From Paenibacillus antri (GTDB lineage: Bacteria; Bacillota; Bacilli; Paenibacillales; YIM-B00363), in contig NZ_VCIW01000014.1 of NCBI RefSeq assembly GCF_005765165.1, positions 62,001 to 126,000 on the forward strand: DNA of 64,000 nucleotides, in the 5' to 3' direction. This document shows positions 52,271 through 61,507 of the stretch, one piece after another. Position 1 is the stretch's first letter. Every line of letters begins with the position of its first letter. A program made the position numbers and the translations under genes. The notes below the pieces were generated by a model, which was given only the letters and a program-made list of their open reading frames with translations, ran no database searches and was not told the origin of the DNA.

Positions 52271-52663
52271 ATGATTCAAGCGCAGCGCAACAAGTATCTG
52301 GAGACATCCATCCAAACCGCTACCCCTGCCCAACTGCTTATTATGCTGTGCGACGGCGCGATTCGGTTTTGCAAACACGCCATCGAAGCATTGAAGAACC
52401 AAAACTACGAGGAAGCGAACGAGTATCTCGGACGGACGCAGGATATCGTCAGCGAGTTCGCGATTACGCTCGATCGCAGCGCCGAAATTTCGGAGTCGCT
52501 TTCGAGGTTATACGAATATTTTAATTACCGTCTGATCCAAGCGAATATTAAGAAGTCGCCGGAGCCGGCGGAAGAAGTGCTCGGTTACCTTCTAGATCTG
52601 AAGGAAACCTGGGTGCAGGCTGCGCTCTTGTCCAAGCAATCCGGCGCGCCTGTAGCGAAGTAA
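52271..52663 (+). CDS. fliS: Flagellin export chaperone FliS
   Basis: 130 residues. Small helical bundle that keeps flagellin monomers unfolded and, in Bacillus, joins FliW and CsrA feedback. Family sequence: NKYLETSIQTATPAQLLIMLCDGAIRF (landmarks QTATPAQLLIMLCDGAIRF) at residues 8-36, then ANEYLGRTQDIVSEF and the C-terminal LRDLK-like helix LLDLKETWVQAA. AAGGGGGACC is placed before ATG 52271. Confidence 0.96.
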   Translation: MIQAQRNKYLETSIQTATPAQLLIMLCDGAIRFCKHAIEALKNQNYEEANEYLGRTQDIVSEFAITLDRSAEISESLSRLYEYFNYRLIQANIKKSPEPAEEVLGYLLDLKETWVQAALLSKQSGAPVAK

Positions 52664-52664
52664 T

Positions 52665-53018
52665 ATGACAAGCGCATTAACGGAAGCGGTCAACGCTCTG
52701 AAGCAAGCGACCGACAGCATTACGCGAAGATTGTCCCAAACGACATCGGAGGAATTAGAAGCCTACGTCGAAGAGAGGGAGCGGTACATACAATCGATCC
52801 GATCCTCGGTGGGCTCGGCGGCGCCCGGCGAAGTCGAGGCGTTGAAGCCGACGGTCGACGACGTGCTGGCGAAGGACGCCTTTATCGTCCGCCGAATGAC
52901 GAAGCTGCGCGACGAAGCGTCGGAGAAGCTCAATCAGACGGCGCAGGCCAAGACGCAGCGCACCGCATACGAGCCGGCCCAACCTGTGGATAGCTATTTT
53001 TTCGACCGAAAAAAGTAA
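52665..53018 (+). CDS. fliT: FliT-like flagellar chaperone
   Basis: 117 residues, starting one base after the fliS stop, without a good own ribosome site, so it is probably translated by coupling. Charged helical protein (ALTEAVNALKQATDSITRRL, LEAYVEERERYIQSIR, FIVRRMTKLRDEASEKLNQ) as in FliT, the chaperone of FliD. Similarity is by position and helix pattern more than by motif. A terminator ends the operon. Confidence 0.82.
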   Translation: MTSALTEAVNALKQATDSITRRLSQTTSEELEAYVEERERYIQSIRSSVGSAAPGEVEALKPTVDDVLAKDAFIVRRMTKLRDEASEKLNQTAQAKTQRTAYEPAQPVDSYFFDRKK

Positions 53019-53021
53019 CCG

Positions 53022-53055
53022 AAGCCCCTGCTGTTACGCACAGCGGGGGCTTTTT
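53022..53055 (+). terminator. Terminator of the flagellar operon
   Basis: Stem AGCCCCTGCTGT / ACAGCGGGGGCT with a small loop, then five Ts. Confidence 0.88.
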
Positions 53056-53078
53056 CGTACCCGAGTTACCCCCAGAAC

Positions 53079-53132
53079 TGTGAACAATACATTTTCAGGT
53101 CTTGTGGACAATGTGTATAACTCTGTTAATAA
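53079..53132 (+). promoter_or_regulatory. Cluster of DnaA-box-like 9-mers
   Basis: Four same-strand 9-mers: TGTGAACAA (53079), TGTGGACAA (53103), TGTGTATAA (53112), TGTTAATAA (53124). Against the Bacillus consensus TGTGNATAA (reverse of TTATNCACA) the third is perfect and the others have one mismatch each. The second and third abut. The region is AT-rich, so chance matches are possible for the weaker ones. Confidence 0.45.
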
Positions 53133-53156
53133 CTAATGAAAACCTGCTTTCATTAG
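53133..53156. repeat. Perfect inverted repeat upstream of the cold-shock gene
   Basis: CTAATGAAA and TTTCATTAG, 9 bp each, separated by six bases. No T-run follows, so an operator is likelier than a terminator. It lies directly after the DnaA-box-like cluster and about 95 bases before the -35. The rest of the gap up to 53249 shows no further structure. Confidence 0.5.
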
Positions 53157-53249
53157 CATGGTTAAAAATGAATAACATGTTGGTATTGGAATGTTCAGAA
53201 TTCGATGCAAAAATTGACCATTAGTTCATAAAAACATCACTTGACAGAA

Positions 53250-53279
53250 TTGACTTTTTCGCGAGGGGGATGGTATATT
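53250..53279 (+). promoter_or_regulatory. Sigma-A promoter of the cold-shock gene
   Basis: TTGACT at 53250-53255, 18 bases, TATATT at 53274-53279. The leader is only about 42 nt, shorter than the long cold-sensing leaders of enteric cspA. Confidence 0.7.
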
Positions 53280-53327
53280 CAATCTGTGGCCTAGCCACGT
53301 ACTTGATTATGAAGGGATTGTGTCTCA

Positions 53328-53525
53328 ATGCAAGGTAAAGTGAAATGGTTCAACGCTGAGAAGGGTTATGGCTTCATCGAAACAGAACAAGGTGGAGACG
53401 TATTCGTGCATTTCTCGGCCATCCAAGCAGAAGGTTTCAAGACCCTAGATGAAGGCCAAGCCGTTGAGTTCGACATCGTCGAAGGCGCACGCGGACCTCA
53501 AGCAGCTAACGTAACCAAGATCTAA
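53328..53525 (+). CDS. csp: Cold-shock protein (CspA/CspB family)
   Basis: 65 residues, a single OB-fold that binds single-stranded RNA/DNA and melts RNA structure. RNP1 (KGYGFIE) and RNP2 (VFVHFSAI) motifs are intact, in [18 protein letters not shown] and [23 protein letters not shown] lies ten bases before the ATG. Monocistronic, with its own promoter and a terminator further down. Confidence 0.97.
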   Translation: MQGKVKWFNAEKGYGFIETEQGGDVFVHFSAIQAEGFKTLDEGQAVEFDIVEGARGPQAANVTKI

Positions 53526-53595
53526 TTACCATCGCGGCGGGAACGCCCTTAGAATAGATGGATTAAATCAAGGAACGGAATAGCATCGCACAGTC

Positions 53596-53623
53596 ACACC
53601 TCGGGAAACCGAGGTGTTTTTTT
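53596..53623 (+). terminator. Terminator after csp
   Basis: Perfect stem ACACCTCGG / CCGAGGTGT with a GAAA tetraloop, followed by seven Ts. Confidence 0.92.
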
Positions 53624-53659
53624 GCGCACAACATGAAAGCGCTGACTTATCTGAAAATT

Positions 53660-53688
53660 TTGAATTCAGCATGTCCCTATGTTATAAT
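53660..53688 (+). promoter_or_regulatory. Sigma-A promoter of hpf
   Basis: TTGAAT at 53660-53665, 17 bases, TATAAT at 53683-53688. Confidence 0.75.
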
Positions 53689-53720
53689 GATGCTAAGCTT
53701 AACCAAAGGAGGCATGCTAC

Positions 53721-54278
53721 ATGATGTTTCACATTCGTGGCAAGAACGTAGAAGTCACCGATGCCTTGAGGGATTACGCGGAGAAGAAAGTCGGGCGCTT
53801 GGAGCGGTATTTCGAGGTTCCGCCTTCCTCCGACGTGTACATTACGTTAAGCGTGAATAAAAATAAACATACCGTCGAGGTGACGATTCCGTTCAGCGGC
53901 GTGACGCTTCGCGCCGAAGAGAAGTCCGCCGATATGTATGCATCGATCGACTTGGTCATCGACAAGCTGGAGCGGCAAATCCGCAAACATAAGACGCGCG
54001 TGAACCGGAAGGCTCGCCAAGAAGGAACGCAGCGCGCCATCTTTAAGGAAGCGTTCGAGCAGGCGCCTGCCGCCAGAGTGCACGAGGACGAGGAGGATTC
54101 ATTCGAAGTGGTTCGCACGAAGCGCTTCACGCTGAAGCCGATGGCGATGGAGGAAGCGATTCTTCAGATGAACCTGCTCGGCCACGACTTCTACGTATTC
54201 GCCAACTCGGAGACGTCCGGCGTCAACGTTGTGTACAAGCGTGAGGACGGGCGCTACGGGCTGATCGAATCGGCGTAA
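53721..54278 (+). CDS. hpf: Ribosome hibernation promoting factor, long form
   Basis: 185 residues from ATG 53721, eight bases after AAAGGAGG (ATG 53724 also possible). The N-terminal HPF/RaiA domain (FHIRGKNVEVTDALRDYAEKK, landmarks GKNVEVTDALRDYAEKKV) sits in the decoding centre; the C-terminal domain from about residue 130 (KRFTLKPMAMEEAILQMNLLGHDFYVF, landmarks KPMAMEEAILQMNLLGH) makes the dimer that joins two ribosomes as 100S particles in stationary phase. The linker is charged. hpf before secA-prfB is the usual Bacillales order. Confidence 0.96.
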   Translation: MMFHIRGKNVEVTDALRDYAEKKVGRLERYFEVPPSSDVYITLSVNKNKHTVEVTIPFSGVTLRAEEKSADMYASIDLVIDKLERQIRKHKTRVNRKARQEGTQRAIFKEAFEQAPAARVHEDEEDSFEVVRTKRFTLKPMAMEEAILQMNLLGHDFYVFANSETSGVNVVYKREDGRYGLIESA

Positions 54279-54302
54279 CTTCACATGTAAATAACGAAAA
54301 TA

Positions 54303-54334
54303 AGGCCCCGTCTGCAACCTGACGGGGCCTTTCT
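54303..54334 (+). terminator. Terminator after hpf
   Basis: Stem AGGCCCCGTC / GACGGGGCCT with an eight-base loop, followed by TTTCT. Confidence 0.75.
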
Positions 54335-54361
54335 GCGTACAAGTGAATAATGGCGGCGAAT

Positions 54362-54390
54362 TTGCGACATATATAACCAACTGATACAAT
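54362..54390 (+). promoter_or_regulatory. Sigma-A promoter of secA
   Basis: TTGCGA at 54362-54367, 17 bases, TACAAT at 54385-54390. An in-frame ATG at 54389 overlaps this -10, so it cannot be the secA start; GTG 54428 is. Confidence 0.75.
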
Positions 54391-54427
54391 GGAATTTGAT
54401 AGTTCAACCTGGAAAGGGGAACGACCA

Positions 54428-56941
54428 GTGCTCGGCTTAGTGAAGAAAATATTCGGAGATGCGAACGAACGGGAAATCAAACGTTACCTTCGCACCGTAG
54501 AGAAAATAAACGGCATGGAACCGGAAATGCAGGCGCTCAGCGACATTCAACTCGGCGGGAAAACCGAGGAGTTCATGAAACGGTACAATGCAGGGGAGAG
54601 CTTGGACGATATTCTCCCGGAGGCGTTCGCCGTCGTTCGGGAAGTGTCCAGAAGAACGTTGGGGAAGCGCCACTACGACGTCCAGCTCATCGGCGGCATG
54701 GTGCTTCATGAGGGCAAAGTCGCGGAGATGCGTACGGGCGAAGGGAAGACGCTCGTCGGTACGCTTCCTACGTACCTCAATGCCCTGACCGGGAAGGGCG
54801 TCCACGTCGTAACGGTGAACGAATATCTGGCGCAGCGGGACAGCGCGGAGATGAGCCAGATCTATAAGTACCTCGGATTGAGGGTCGGTACGAACTTGAA
54901 CGGCATGACGCATGCCGAGAAACAAGCGGCCTACGCCTGCGATGTTACGTACGGGACGAACAACGAATTCGGCTTCGATTACTTGCGCGACAACATGGTC
55001 TTGTATAAGGAGCAGATCGTGCAGAAGCCGCTTCACTTCGCCCTGATCGACGAAGTGGACTCGATCCTCATCGACGAAGCGCGGACGCCGCTGATCATCT
55101 CCGGCCAAGCCGCGAAGTCGACCGACCTGTACTATGCAGCGGATCGGTTCGTGAAGCGTCTCGTCGCCGAGGAAGACTACACGGTCGACATTAAGGTGAA
55201 GTCGGCGGCGTTGACCGAAGCGGGCGTTGCGAAAGCGGAGCGCGCGTTCGGCATCGATAACTTGTACGATCATACGAATGTTTTGATCAACCACCACTTA
55301 ACGCAAGCGCTCAAGGCGAACGCGATCATGCGCCTTGACGTCGACTACGTCGTGCAAGACGGCGGCGTCGTCATCGTCGACGAGTTCACGGGCCGCCTGA
55401 TGGCGGGCCGACGCTACAGCGACGGACTGCATCAAGCGATCGAGGCGAAGGAAGGCCTCGAGGTGCAGAACGAGAGCATGACGCTCGCGACGATCACGCT
55501 CCAGAACTACTTCCGGATGTACCAGAAGCTTGCCGGCATGACCGGTACGGCGAAGACGGAGGAGGAAGAGTTCAAGAAGATCTATGGCCTCGAGGTCATC
55601 GTGGTGCCGACGAACCGTCCGACGATCCGGGAAGATAAGCCGGACGTCGTCTATAAGACGGTAGCGAGCAAGTACCGTATGGTCGTCGAGGAGATCGTCG
55701 AGCGCCATAAGAAGGGGCAGCCGGTGCTCGTCGGCACGACGTCGATCGAGAACTCGGAATTGCTGTCGACGATGCTGAAGAAGCGCGGCGTGCCTCACAA
55801 AGTACTCAACGCGAAGTATCACGCCGAGGAAGCGGAGATCGTCGCCGACGCGGGGCAGAAGGGCGCCGTCACGATCGCGACGAACATGGCCGGCCGCGGT
55901 ACGGACATTGTGCTCGGCGAAGGCGTGAAGGAGCTCGGCGGCCTGCATATTATCGGTACCGAGCGCCATGAGAGCCGACGCATCGACAATCAGCTGCGCG
56001 GACGCGCAGGCCGTCAGGGCGACCCGGGTTCGACGCAGTTCTACCTGTCGATGCAGGACGAGCTCATGCGGCGCTTCGGCGCGGACAACGTGATGGGCAT
56101 GATGGAGAAGCTCGGCTTCGAGGAAGACCAGCCGATCGAGAGCAAGCTGATCACGCGTTCCGTCGAATCCGCGCAGAAGCGGGTCGAAGGCAACAACTTC
56201 GACATCCGGAAGGTCGTCCTGCAGTACGACGACGTCATGAACCAGCAGCGGACGATTCTATACAAGCAGCGCCACGAGGTGCTCTATTCGGAAAATATCC
56301 GCGATATCGTGTTCGGCATGATCGACAGCGTCATCGAGCGGATCGTACACGCCCATTGCCCGAAGGAAGAAGTGCCGGAGGACTGGGATTTGGCGGCGAT
56401 CGTGGAATACGGCAACGGGACGTTCCTCAGAGAAGGTCAAGTGACGCCGGAGCAACTCGAGGGCAAAGAGCCGGAAGACATCATACAATATCTGAAGGAC
56501 GTCGTGCATAAGACGTACGAGGAGCGCGAGGCGAACCTTCCGCCGGAATTTATTCGGGAGTTCGAGAAGGTCATCGTTCTTCGGGCGGTCGACAGCAAGT
56601 GGATGGACCACATCGACGCGATGGACCAATTGCGCCAGGGCATCCACCTCCGCGCGTACGGCGGCACCGATCCGCTTCGCGAGTACCAATTCGAAGGCTT
56701 CGCGATGTTCGAGGAGATGATCGCCTCGATCCAAGAGGAGGTCGCGAAGTACGCGATGAAGGCGCAGGTCGAAGCGAACCAGAAGCGCCAGGAAGTCGTG
56801 AAGGGGCAAGCGGCGGTCAGCGGCAAGGAAGAAGCCGTCAAGCGTCCGGCCAAGGCCGAAAACCAGATCGGCCGGAACGATCCGTGCCCGTGCGGCAGCG
56901 GCAAGAAGTTCAAGCAATGCCACGGCGCGCAAGAGGCATAA
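54428..56941 (+). CDS. secA: Preprotein translocase ATPase SecA
   Basis: 837 residues from GTG 54428, seven bases after AAAGGGGA. Motor of the Sec pathway: pushes precursors, including the S-layer and other secreted proteins of this window, through SecYEG. Walker [15 protein letters not shown] near residue 100, DEAD motif [20 protein letters not shown] near 205, [10 protein letters not shown] near 490 and [14 protein letters not shown] near 520 (second nucleotide-binding fold). The C-terminus carries the zinc-binding SEC-C tail [20 protein letters not shown], for SecB-like or ribosome contacts. Length is like B. subtilis (841). Confidence 0.98.
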   Translation: MLGLVKKIFGDANEREIKRYLRTVEKINGMEPEMQALSDIQLGGKTEEFMKRYNAGESLDDILPEAFAVVREVSRRTLGKRHYDVQLIGGMVLHEGKVAEMRTGEGKTLVGTLPTYLNALTGKGVHVVTVNEYLAQRDSAEMSQIYKYLGLRVGTNLNGMTHAEKQAAYACDVTYGTNNEFGFDYLRDNMVLYKEQIVQKPLHFALIDEVDSILIDEARTPLIISGQAAKSTDLYYAADRFVKRLVAEEDYTVDIKVKSAALTEAGVAKAERAFGIDNLYDHTNVLINHHLTQALKANAIMRLDVDYVVQDGGVVIVDEFTGRLMAGRRYSDGLHQAIEAKEGLEVQNESMTLATITLQNYFRMYQKLAGMTGTAKTEEEEFKKIYGLEVIVVPTNRPTIREDKPDVVYKTVASKYRMVVEEIVERHKKGQPVLVGTTSIENSELLSTMLKKRGVPHKVLNAKYHAEEAEIVADAGQKGAVTIATNMAGRGTDIVLGEGVKELGGLHIIGTERHESRRIDNQLRGRAGRQGDPGSTQFYLSMQDELMRRFGADNVMGMMEKLGFEEDQPIESKLITRSVESAQKRVEGNNFDIRKVVLQYDDVMNQQRTILYKQRHEVLYSENIRDIVFGMIDSVIERIVHAHCPKEEVPEDWDLAAIVEYGNGTFLREGQVTPEQLEGKEPEDIIQYLKDVVHKTYEEREANLPPEFIREFEKVIVLRAVDSKWMDHIDAMDQLRQGIHLRAYGGTDPLREYQFEGFAMFEEMIASIQEEVAKYAMKAQVEANQKRQEVVKGQAAVSGKEEAVKRPAKAENQIGRNDPCPCGSGKKFKQCHGAQEA

Positions 56942-57018
56942 GCAAGAGAGGGACGGCCCGGCACTCGCTGCCGGGCTTCCTGCATGCAGCTAGGACAACG
57001 ACCAAGGAGAGATGACAC

Positions 57019-58132
57019 ATGATTGATCCGGAAATCCGCCACCGCCTCCGCGAGGCGACGGAAAAACTCGAAGCGCTTAGGGGGTCTCTTTGACTTAGAA
57101 CTGAAGCTCGAGCAGCTCGGAGACTTCGAAGTCAAGATGTCGGCCCCGGACTTCTGGGACGACAACGAACGCGCGCAGAAAACGATCGCCGAGATGAACG
57201 CCATCAAATCGGTCGTGGAGAAATATCAGAAGCTGAACGGCGAAGCCGAAGACCTCGTACTCATGCAAGAGCTCATTACGGAGGAAGGCGAAGAAAGCCT
57301 CGTGCCGGAATGGAGCGAAGGCGTGAAGAAGCTGACGGAGGCGCTCGACAACTTCGAGCTCACCCTGCTCTTAAGCTCGCCGTACGATAAATACAACGCG
57401 ATTTTGGAGCTGCATCCGGGCGCGGGCGGAACCGAGTCGCAGGACTGGGCGTCGATGTTGTACCGGATGTACACCCGATGGGCGGAACAAAGCGGCTTCA
57501 AGGTCGAGGTGCTCGACTACCTGCCGGGCGACGAAGCCGGCATTAAGAGCGTCACGATCGGCGTGAGCGGCTACAACGCATACGGGTACCTGAAGGCCGA
57601 GAAGGGCGTTCATCGGCTCGTGCGCATCTCCCCGTTCGACGCGTCCGGACGCCGCCATACGTCGTTCGTCTCGTGCGACGTCGTGCCGGAAATCGAAGAC
57701 GACAACACCGAGATCGAAATCCGGCCCGAGGATTTGAAGGTCGATACGTACCGCTCCGGCGGCGCCGGCGGACAGCACGTCAACAAGACGGAATCGGCGG
57801 TACGGATCACGCACATCCCTTCGGGCATCATCGTTGCGTGCCAGACGGAGCGTTCGCAGATTTCCAACCGCGATCGCGCCATGAAGATGCTGCGTTCCAA
57901 GCTGTTCGAGCGCCGTCTCGAGGAACAGCAGCGCGAGCTCGCATCGATCCGCGGCGAGCAGTCCGACATCGCGTGGGGCAGCCAGATCCGCTCGTACGTG
58001 TTCCACCCGTACAGCATGGTGAAGGATCATCGCACCGGCGAGGAGACGGGCAACGTCGGCGCGGTCATGGACGGCGAGCTCGATCCGTTCATTAACGCGT
58101 ATTTACGCAGCCAAATTCAAAAGAGCGAATAA
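57019..58132 (+). CDS. prfB: Peptide chain release factor 2, with programmed +1 frameshift
   Basis: 370 residues after the shift. Zero-frame translation starts at ATG 57019 (AAGGAGAG upstream) and runs 24 codons to an in-frame TGA at 57091-57093. The site is AGG GGG TCT CTT TGA C: a Shine-Dalgarno-like AGGGGG, slippery CTT and UGA in poor context, as in other bacteria, so ribosomes slip by one base and continue with GAC 57092. This makes RF2 level respond to RF2 activity. Downstream: stop-codon recognition motif SPF in [15 protein letters not shown], peptidyl-hydrolysis GGQ in [17 protein letters not shown]. Released on UAA and UGA. Confidence 0.97.
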
Positions 58133-58143
58133 GCGGGACCGGA

Positions 58144-58184
58144 AGGACCATCCTACACCTAACTGGGTACGATGGTCTTTTTTT
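58144..58184 (+). terminator. Terminator after prfB
   Basis: Stem GGACCATC / GATGGTCT around 18 bases, followed by seven Ts. Confidence 0.8.
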
Positions 58185-58206
58185 GCGAAGGGAAGGAATA
58201 CGTGAC

Positions 58207-59079
58207 ATGAATACTAGGAAAAGGGCGCCGCGCTTCCCTCTCGGAAGCCCGATGCATACGGTAATCGAGTATGGGCTGCTGCTCGTGGGGGCGTTTTCGA
58301 TCGCGACGTCGTTCAACGTCCTGCTGCTGCCGAACTCGATCGCGTCCGGCGGCACGTCCGGCATCTCGGTAATCGTCCGCGCGCTGTTCGGCGTCACGCC
58401 GGCGATCACCCAATGGGCGCTGAACGTGCCGCTGTTCGCGCTGGGCGTCTGGCTGCTCGGCAAGCGCTTCGGCGTGAAGACCGCCGTCGGCACCGCGGTC
58501 ATGCCGCTGTTCGTTCTATTAACGTCCGGCTGGGCGCCGCTGACGGACAATCCGCTGCTCGCGGCCATATTCGGCGGTCTCGGCGTCGGCGTCGGCCTGG
58601 GCATCGTGTTCCGCGGGCGCGGCTCCACGGGCGGTCTCGACGTGGCCGCGCAAATCGTCGCGAAGTACACGGGGCTAAGCCTCGGGATGTCGGTGGCGGC
58701 ATTGGACGGCATGGTCATCGTAGCGGCGGGCTTCGTCTTCGGGGCGGAGCAGGCGCTCTTCGCGCTGATCGCGCTGTTCGTGACGACGAAGACGATCGAC
58801 GTCGTGCAGCTCGGCTTCGCGACTTCGAAGGTCGCTTACATTATAAGCGAGGACGAGGAGAAGATCGCGCGGACGATCCTGCACGATCTGGACCGCGGCT
58901 TAACGCGGCTGACCGCCCACGGCGGGTTCACCGGGAAGGAGCGGACGGTGCTTATGGTCGTCGTGTCGCAGACCGAGGTGACGCGGCTGAAGGGACTCGT
59001 CCAGGCGGCCGACCCGCAGGCGTTCGTCATCATTACGGGGGCGACCGAGGTGCTTGGGGAAGGGTTCAAGCTCCAATAA
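58207..59079 (+). CDS. YitT-family membrane protein
   Basis: 290 residues from ATG 58207 (AAGGAA upstream; an earlier GTG-type start at 58183 is unlikely). Five to six hydrophobic helices in the first 190 residues (IEYGLLLVGAFSIATSFNVLLLP, shown as VGAFSIATSFNVLLLP; FALGVWLLG; LLAAIFGGLGVGVGLGIVF) with the conserved GGTSGIS and FRGRGSTGGLDV motifs. The C-terminal 90 residues form the soluble DUF2179 domain (AYIISEDEEKIARTILHDLDRGLTRL, landmarks YIISEDEEKI and GFTGKERTVLMVVVS). Family role unknown; some members are linked to lipid or peptide transport. Single gene. Confidence 0.88.
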   Translation: MNTRKRAPRFPLGSPMHTVIEYGLLLVGAFSIATSFNVLLLPNSIASGGTSGISVIVRALFGVTPAITQWALNVPLFALGVWLLGKRFGVKTAVGTAVMPLFVLLTSGWAPLTDNPLLAAIFGGLGVGVGLGIVFRGRGSTGGLDVAAQIVAKYTGLSLGMSVAALDGMVIVAAGFVFGAEQALFALIALFVTTKTIDVVQLGFATSKVAYIISEDEEKIARTILHDLDRGLTRLTAHGGFTGKERTVLMVVVSQTEVTRLKGLVQAADPQAFVIITGATEVLGEGFKLQ

Positions 59080-59098
59080 AATCAGGCAAAAAATAGGG

Positions 59099-59135
59099 TT
59101 GTATCAATATTCATACCTATGTATAATAATTCATA
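59099..59135 (+). promoter_or_regulatory. argC promoter with overlapping ArgR/AhrC operators
   Basis: TTGTAT at 59099-59104, 17 bases, TATAAT at 59122-59127. The near-palindrome TATGTATAATAATTCATA (59118-59135) covers the -10 and resembles an ARG box; a second, weaker half TGTATCAATATTCATA lies at 59100-59115 over the -35. Binding would block polymerase when arginine is plentiful. Confidence 0.7.
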
Positions 59136-59177
59136 TCTTGAAAAGGCCGGGAATACGGTGGAGAGGGGATTCATCCG

Positions 59178-60239
59178 TTGACAGATCATATACGAGCGGC
59201 GGTCGTCGGTTCGACCGGTTACGGCGGGGTCGAGCTGATCCGACTCTTGCTCACGCACCCGAAGGTAACGATTACTTCGGTCATTTCGTCGTCCAACGCG
59301 GGAGAGCCGTTGACGGCAGGTTATCCGCATCTGCAGCAGGCGCTGCCGGTCGAGACGCTGGACGGCGTCGATCCGGCGATCATCCGCGAGAAGGCGGACG
59401 TCGTGTTCGCGGCGACGCCGTCGGGCGTCAGCGGCAAGCTGGTGCCGCAGCTGCTGGAGCATGAGGGCCTGCGTGTCATCGACTTGTCGGGCGACTTCCG
59501 CTTGAAGGACCGCGCGGCGTACGAGACGTGGTATAAGCACGAGGCGCCGCCGCAAGCGTCGCTAGAGCAAGCGGTATACGGACTTACGGAGATTTACGCG
59601 GATCAAGTGCGGGGCGCGGCATTCGTATCGAACCCGGGCTGCTATCCGACGGCGACGACGTTGGGGCTCATCCCGGCGGTGGAGGCGGGCGCGATCGATC
59701 GCGGTTCGATCATCGTCGACGCGAAATCCGGCGTGTCCGGCGCGGGCCGAGGCCTGAACATCGGCTGGCATTATGCCGAAATGAACGAGAACTTCAAGGC
59801 CTACAAGGTCAATAAGCATCAGCACATCCCCGAGGTCGAGATGGTGCTCGGCGAACGTGCAGGCGAGCCGGTCACGGTGACGTTCACCACCCATCTGGTG
59901 CCGATGACGAGAGGCATTCTATGCACGATGTACGCCTCCGTGGCGGACGACCGCTTCCTGAGCGAGGACGCTTGGATCGAGATGTACCGCAGCTACTATA
60001 AGGATAAGAAGTTCGTCCGCATCCGCGACAAGGGGCAGTGGCCGGCGACGAAGGAAGTCTGGGGCTCGAACTATTGCGATATCGGCTTCTCCGTCGATCC
60101 TCGCACGCGGCGCGTCACGATCATCTCCGTCATCGACAACTTGGTGAAGGGCGCGTCGGGGCAAGCGATTCAAAACTTGAACGTCATGATGGGCTGGGAA
60201 GAAGATCTGGGGCTGCGGTTGGCTCCGGTGTATCCATAG
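59178..60239 (+). CDS. argC: N-acetyl-gamma-glutamyl-phosphate reductase
   Basis: 353 residues from TTG 59178, eight bases after GAGGGGA. Third step of arginine synthesis: NADPH-dependent reduction of N-acetylglutamyl phosphate to the semialdehyde. NADP fold AAVVGSTGYGGVELIRLL at the N-terminus; active-site Cys155 in FVSNPGCYPTATTLGL; conserved HQHIPEVE near residue 215. First gene of argCJBDF, with 21 bases to argJ. Confidence 0.97.
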   Translation: MTDHIRAAVVGSTGYGGVELIRLLLTHPKVTITSVISSSNAGEPLTAGYPHLQQALPVETLDGVDPAIIREKADVVFAATPSGVSGKLVPQLLEHEGLRVIDLSGDFRLKDRAAYETWYKHEAPPQASLEQAVYGLTEIYADQVRGAAFVSNPGCYPTATTLGLIPAVEAGAIDRGSIIVDAKSGVSGAGRGLNIGWHYAEMNENFKAYKVNKHQHIPEVEMVLGERAGEPVTVTFTTHLVPMTRGILCTMYASVADDRFLSEDAWIEMYRSYYKDKKFVRIRDKGQWPATKEVWGSNYCDIGFSVDPRTRRVTIISVIDNLVKGASGQAIQNLNVMMGWEEDLGLRLAPVYP

Positions 60240-60260
60240 GGACAGGGAGGCAGGACGAAG

Positions 60261-61487
60261 ATGACCGGGCAGAACGGGTTCACGATCGCGTTAGACGGGT
60301 CGGTGACGACGCCGAAAGGATTTCGGGCGGGCGGCGTCCATTGCGGGATTAAGAAAGTGCAGCGCTTCGATCTGGGGGCGATCGTGTGCGACGTGCCGGC
60401 GGACGTAGCCGCCGTCTTTACGACGAACGTCGTCATCGCGGCGCCGCTGACGGTGACGAAGGAATCGATCGCGAAGGAAGGCAAGCTGCAGGCAATGCTC
60501 GTCAACAGCGGCAACGCGAACGCGTGCACGGGCGAGCAGGGCGACAAGGACGCGCGCGACATGCGCGCGACGTTCGCGGAAGCGCTCGGCGTGCCGGAGC
60601 ATTACGTCGGCGTGACGTCGACGGGGGTCATCGGCGTACCGATGCCGATGGAGAAGCTGTACCGCGGGATTCCGGAGCTGCGAACGAAGCTGTCGACGGA
60701 AGGCGGGGACGACTTCTGCCAGGCGATCATGACGACCGACCTGGTGCAAAAGTCGATATGCGTCACGCTGACGGTCGACGGCAAGCAAGTGTCCGTCGCC
60801 GGCGCGGCGAAGGGCTCGGGCATGATCCATCCGAACATGGCGACGATGCTGGGCTTCATGACTACGGATGCGGCGCTGCAGCCGGGCTGCTTGCAATCGC
60901 TGCTGAGCCATGCGACGGACGTAACGTTCAACATGATAACGGTCGACGGGGATACGAGCACGAACGACATGGTCGTCGCGATGGCGAGCGGCCTGGCCGG
61001 CAACGAACCGCTCGGACCGAACCACCCGGATTGGGAAAGCTTCTCGGCGGCGTTCCGCCACGTGGCGGAGACGCTGGCGAAGGAGATCGCGCGGGACGGC
61101 GAGGGGGCGACGAAACTCATCGAAGTGAACGTCGTCGGCGCGAGCACGGATTACGACGCGCGCACGATCGCGAAGACGATCGTCGGCTCGAATCTCGTGA
61201 AGTCGGCCGTCTACGGCTCCGATGCGAACTGGGGACGCATCATCGCGGCGGCGGGCCGCGCGGGCGTGCCGATGAACCCGAATACGGTCGACATTCGTCT
61301 TGGCGACATCGCGGTATTACGTCAATCGGCGCCGGTAGCGTTCGACGAGCCGGCCGCGAAGGCGTACTTGGACGGCAACGAAGTGACGATTCACGTGGAC
61401 CTGCACGGCGGCGCGGGGAAGGCGACCGCGTGGGGCTGCGATTTAACTTACGATTACGTGAAAATTAACGCGTCGTATCGGACGTGA
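60261..61487 (+). CDS. argJ: Bifunctional glutamate N-acetyltransferase/ornithine acetyltransferase
   Basis: 408 residues. Transfers the acetyl group from N-acetylornithine back to glutamate, closing the cyclic pathway. It cleaves itself into alpha and beta chains; the cleavage Thr195 is in KGSGMIHPNMATMLGF. Other landmarks: GVHCGIKKV at the N-terminus, VNSGNANACTGEQG, VDGDTSTNDMVV and the C-terminal GSDANWGRIIAAAGRAGV. The presence of argJ means this organism uses the acetyl-cycling route. It overlaps or abuts argB by coupling (argJ stop at 61487, argB ATG at 61508). Confidence 0.97.
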   Translation: MTGQNGFTIALDGSVTTPKGFRAGGVHCGIKKVQRFDLGAIVCDVPADVAAVFTTNVVIAAPLTVTKESIAKEGKLQAMLVNSGNANACTGEQGDKDARDMRATFAEALGVPEHYVGVTSTGVIGVPMPMEKLYRGIPELRTKLSTEGGDDFCQAIMTTDLVQKSICVTLTVDGKQVSVAGAAKGSGMIHPNMATMLGFMTTDAALQPGCLQSLLSHATDVTFNMITVDGDTSTNDMVVAMASGLAGNEPLGPNHPDWESFSAAFRHVAETLAKEIARDGEGATKLIEVNVVGASTDYDARTIAKTIVGSNLVKSAVYGSDANWGRIIAAAGRAGVPMNPNTVDIRLGDIAVLRQSAPVAFDEPAAKAYLDGNEVTIHVDLHGGAGKATAWGCDLTYDYVKINASYRT

Positions 61488-61507
61488 CGAACGAGGAGAG
61501 AAGAAAC

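Noticed and set aside
54389-54427. SecA start at ATG 54389
   Set aside because: It coincides with the -10 of the promoter and has no ribosome site; the 13 added residues are not in the family.
57023-57091. prfB start at TTG 57023
   Set aside because: This is simply the post-shift frame extended upstream; the true start is ATG 57019 with a +1 frameshift.
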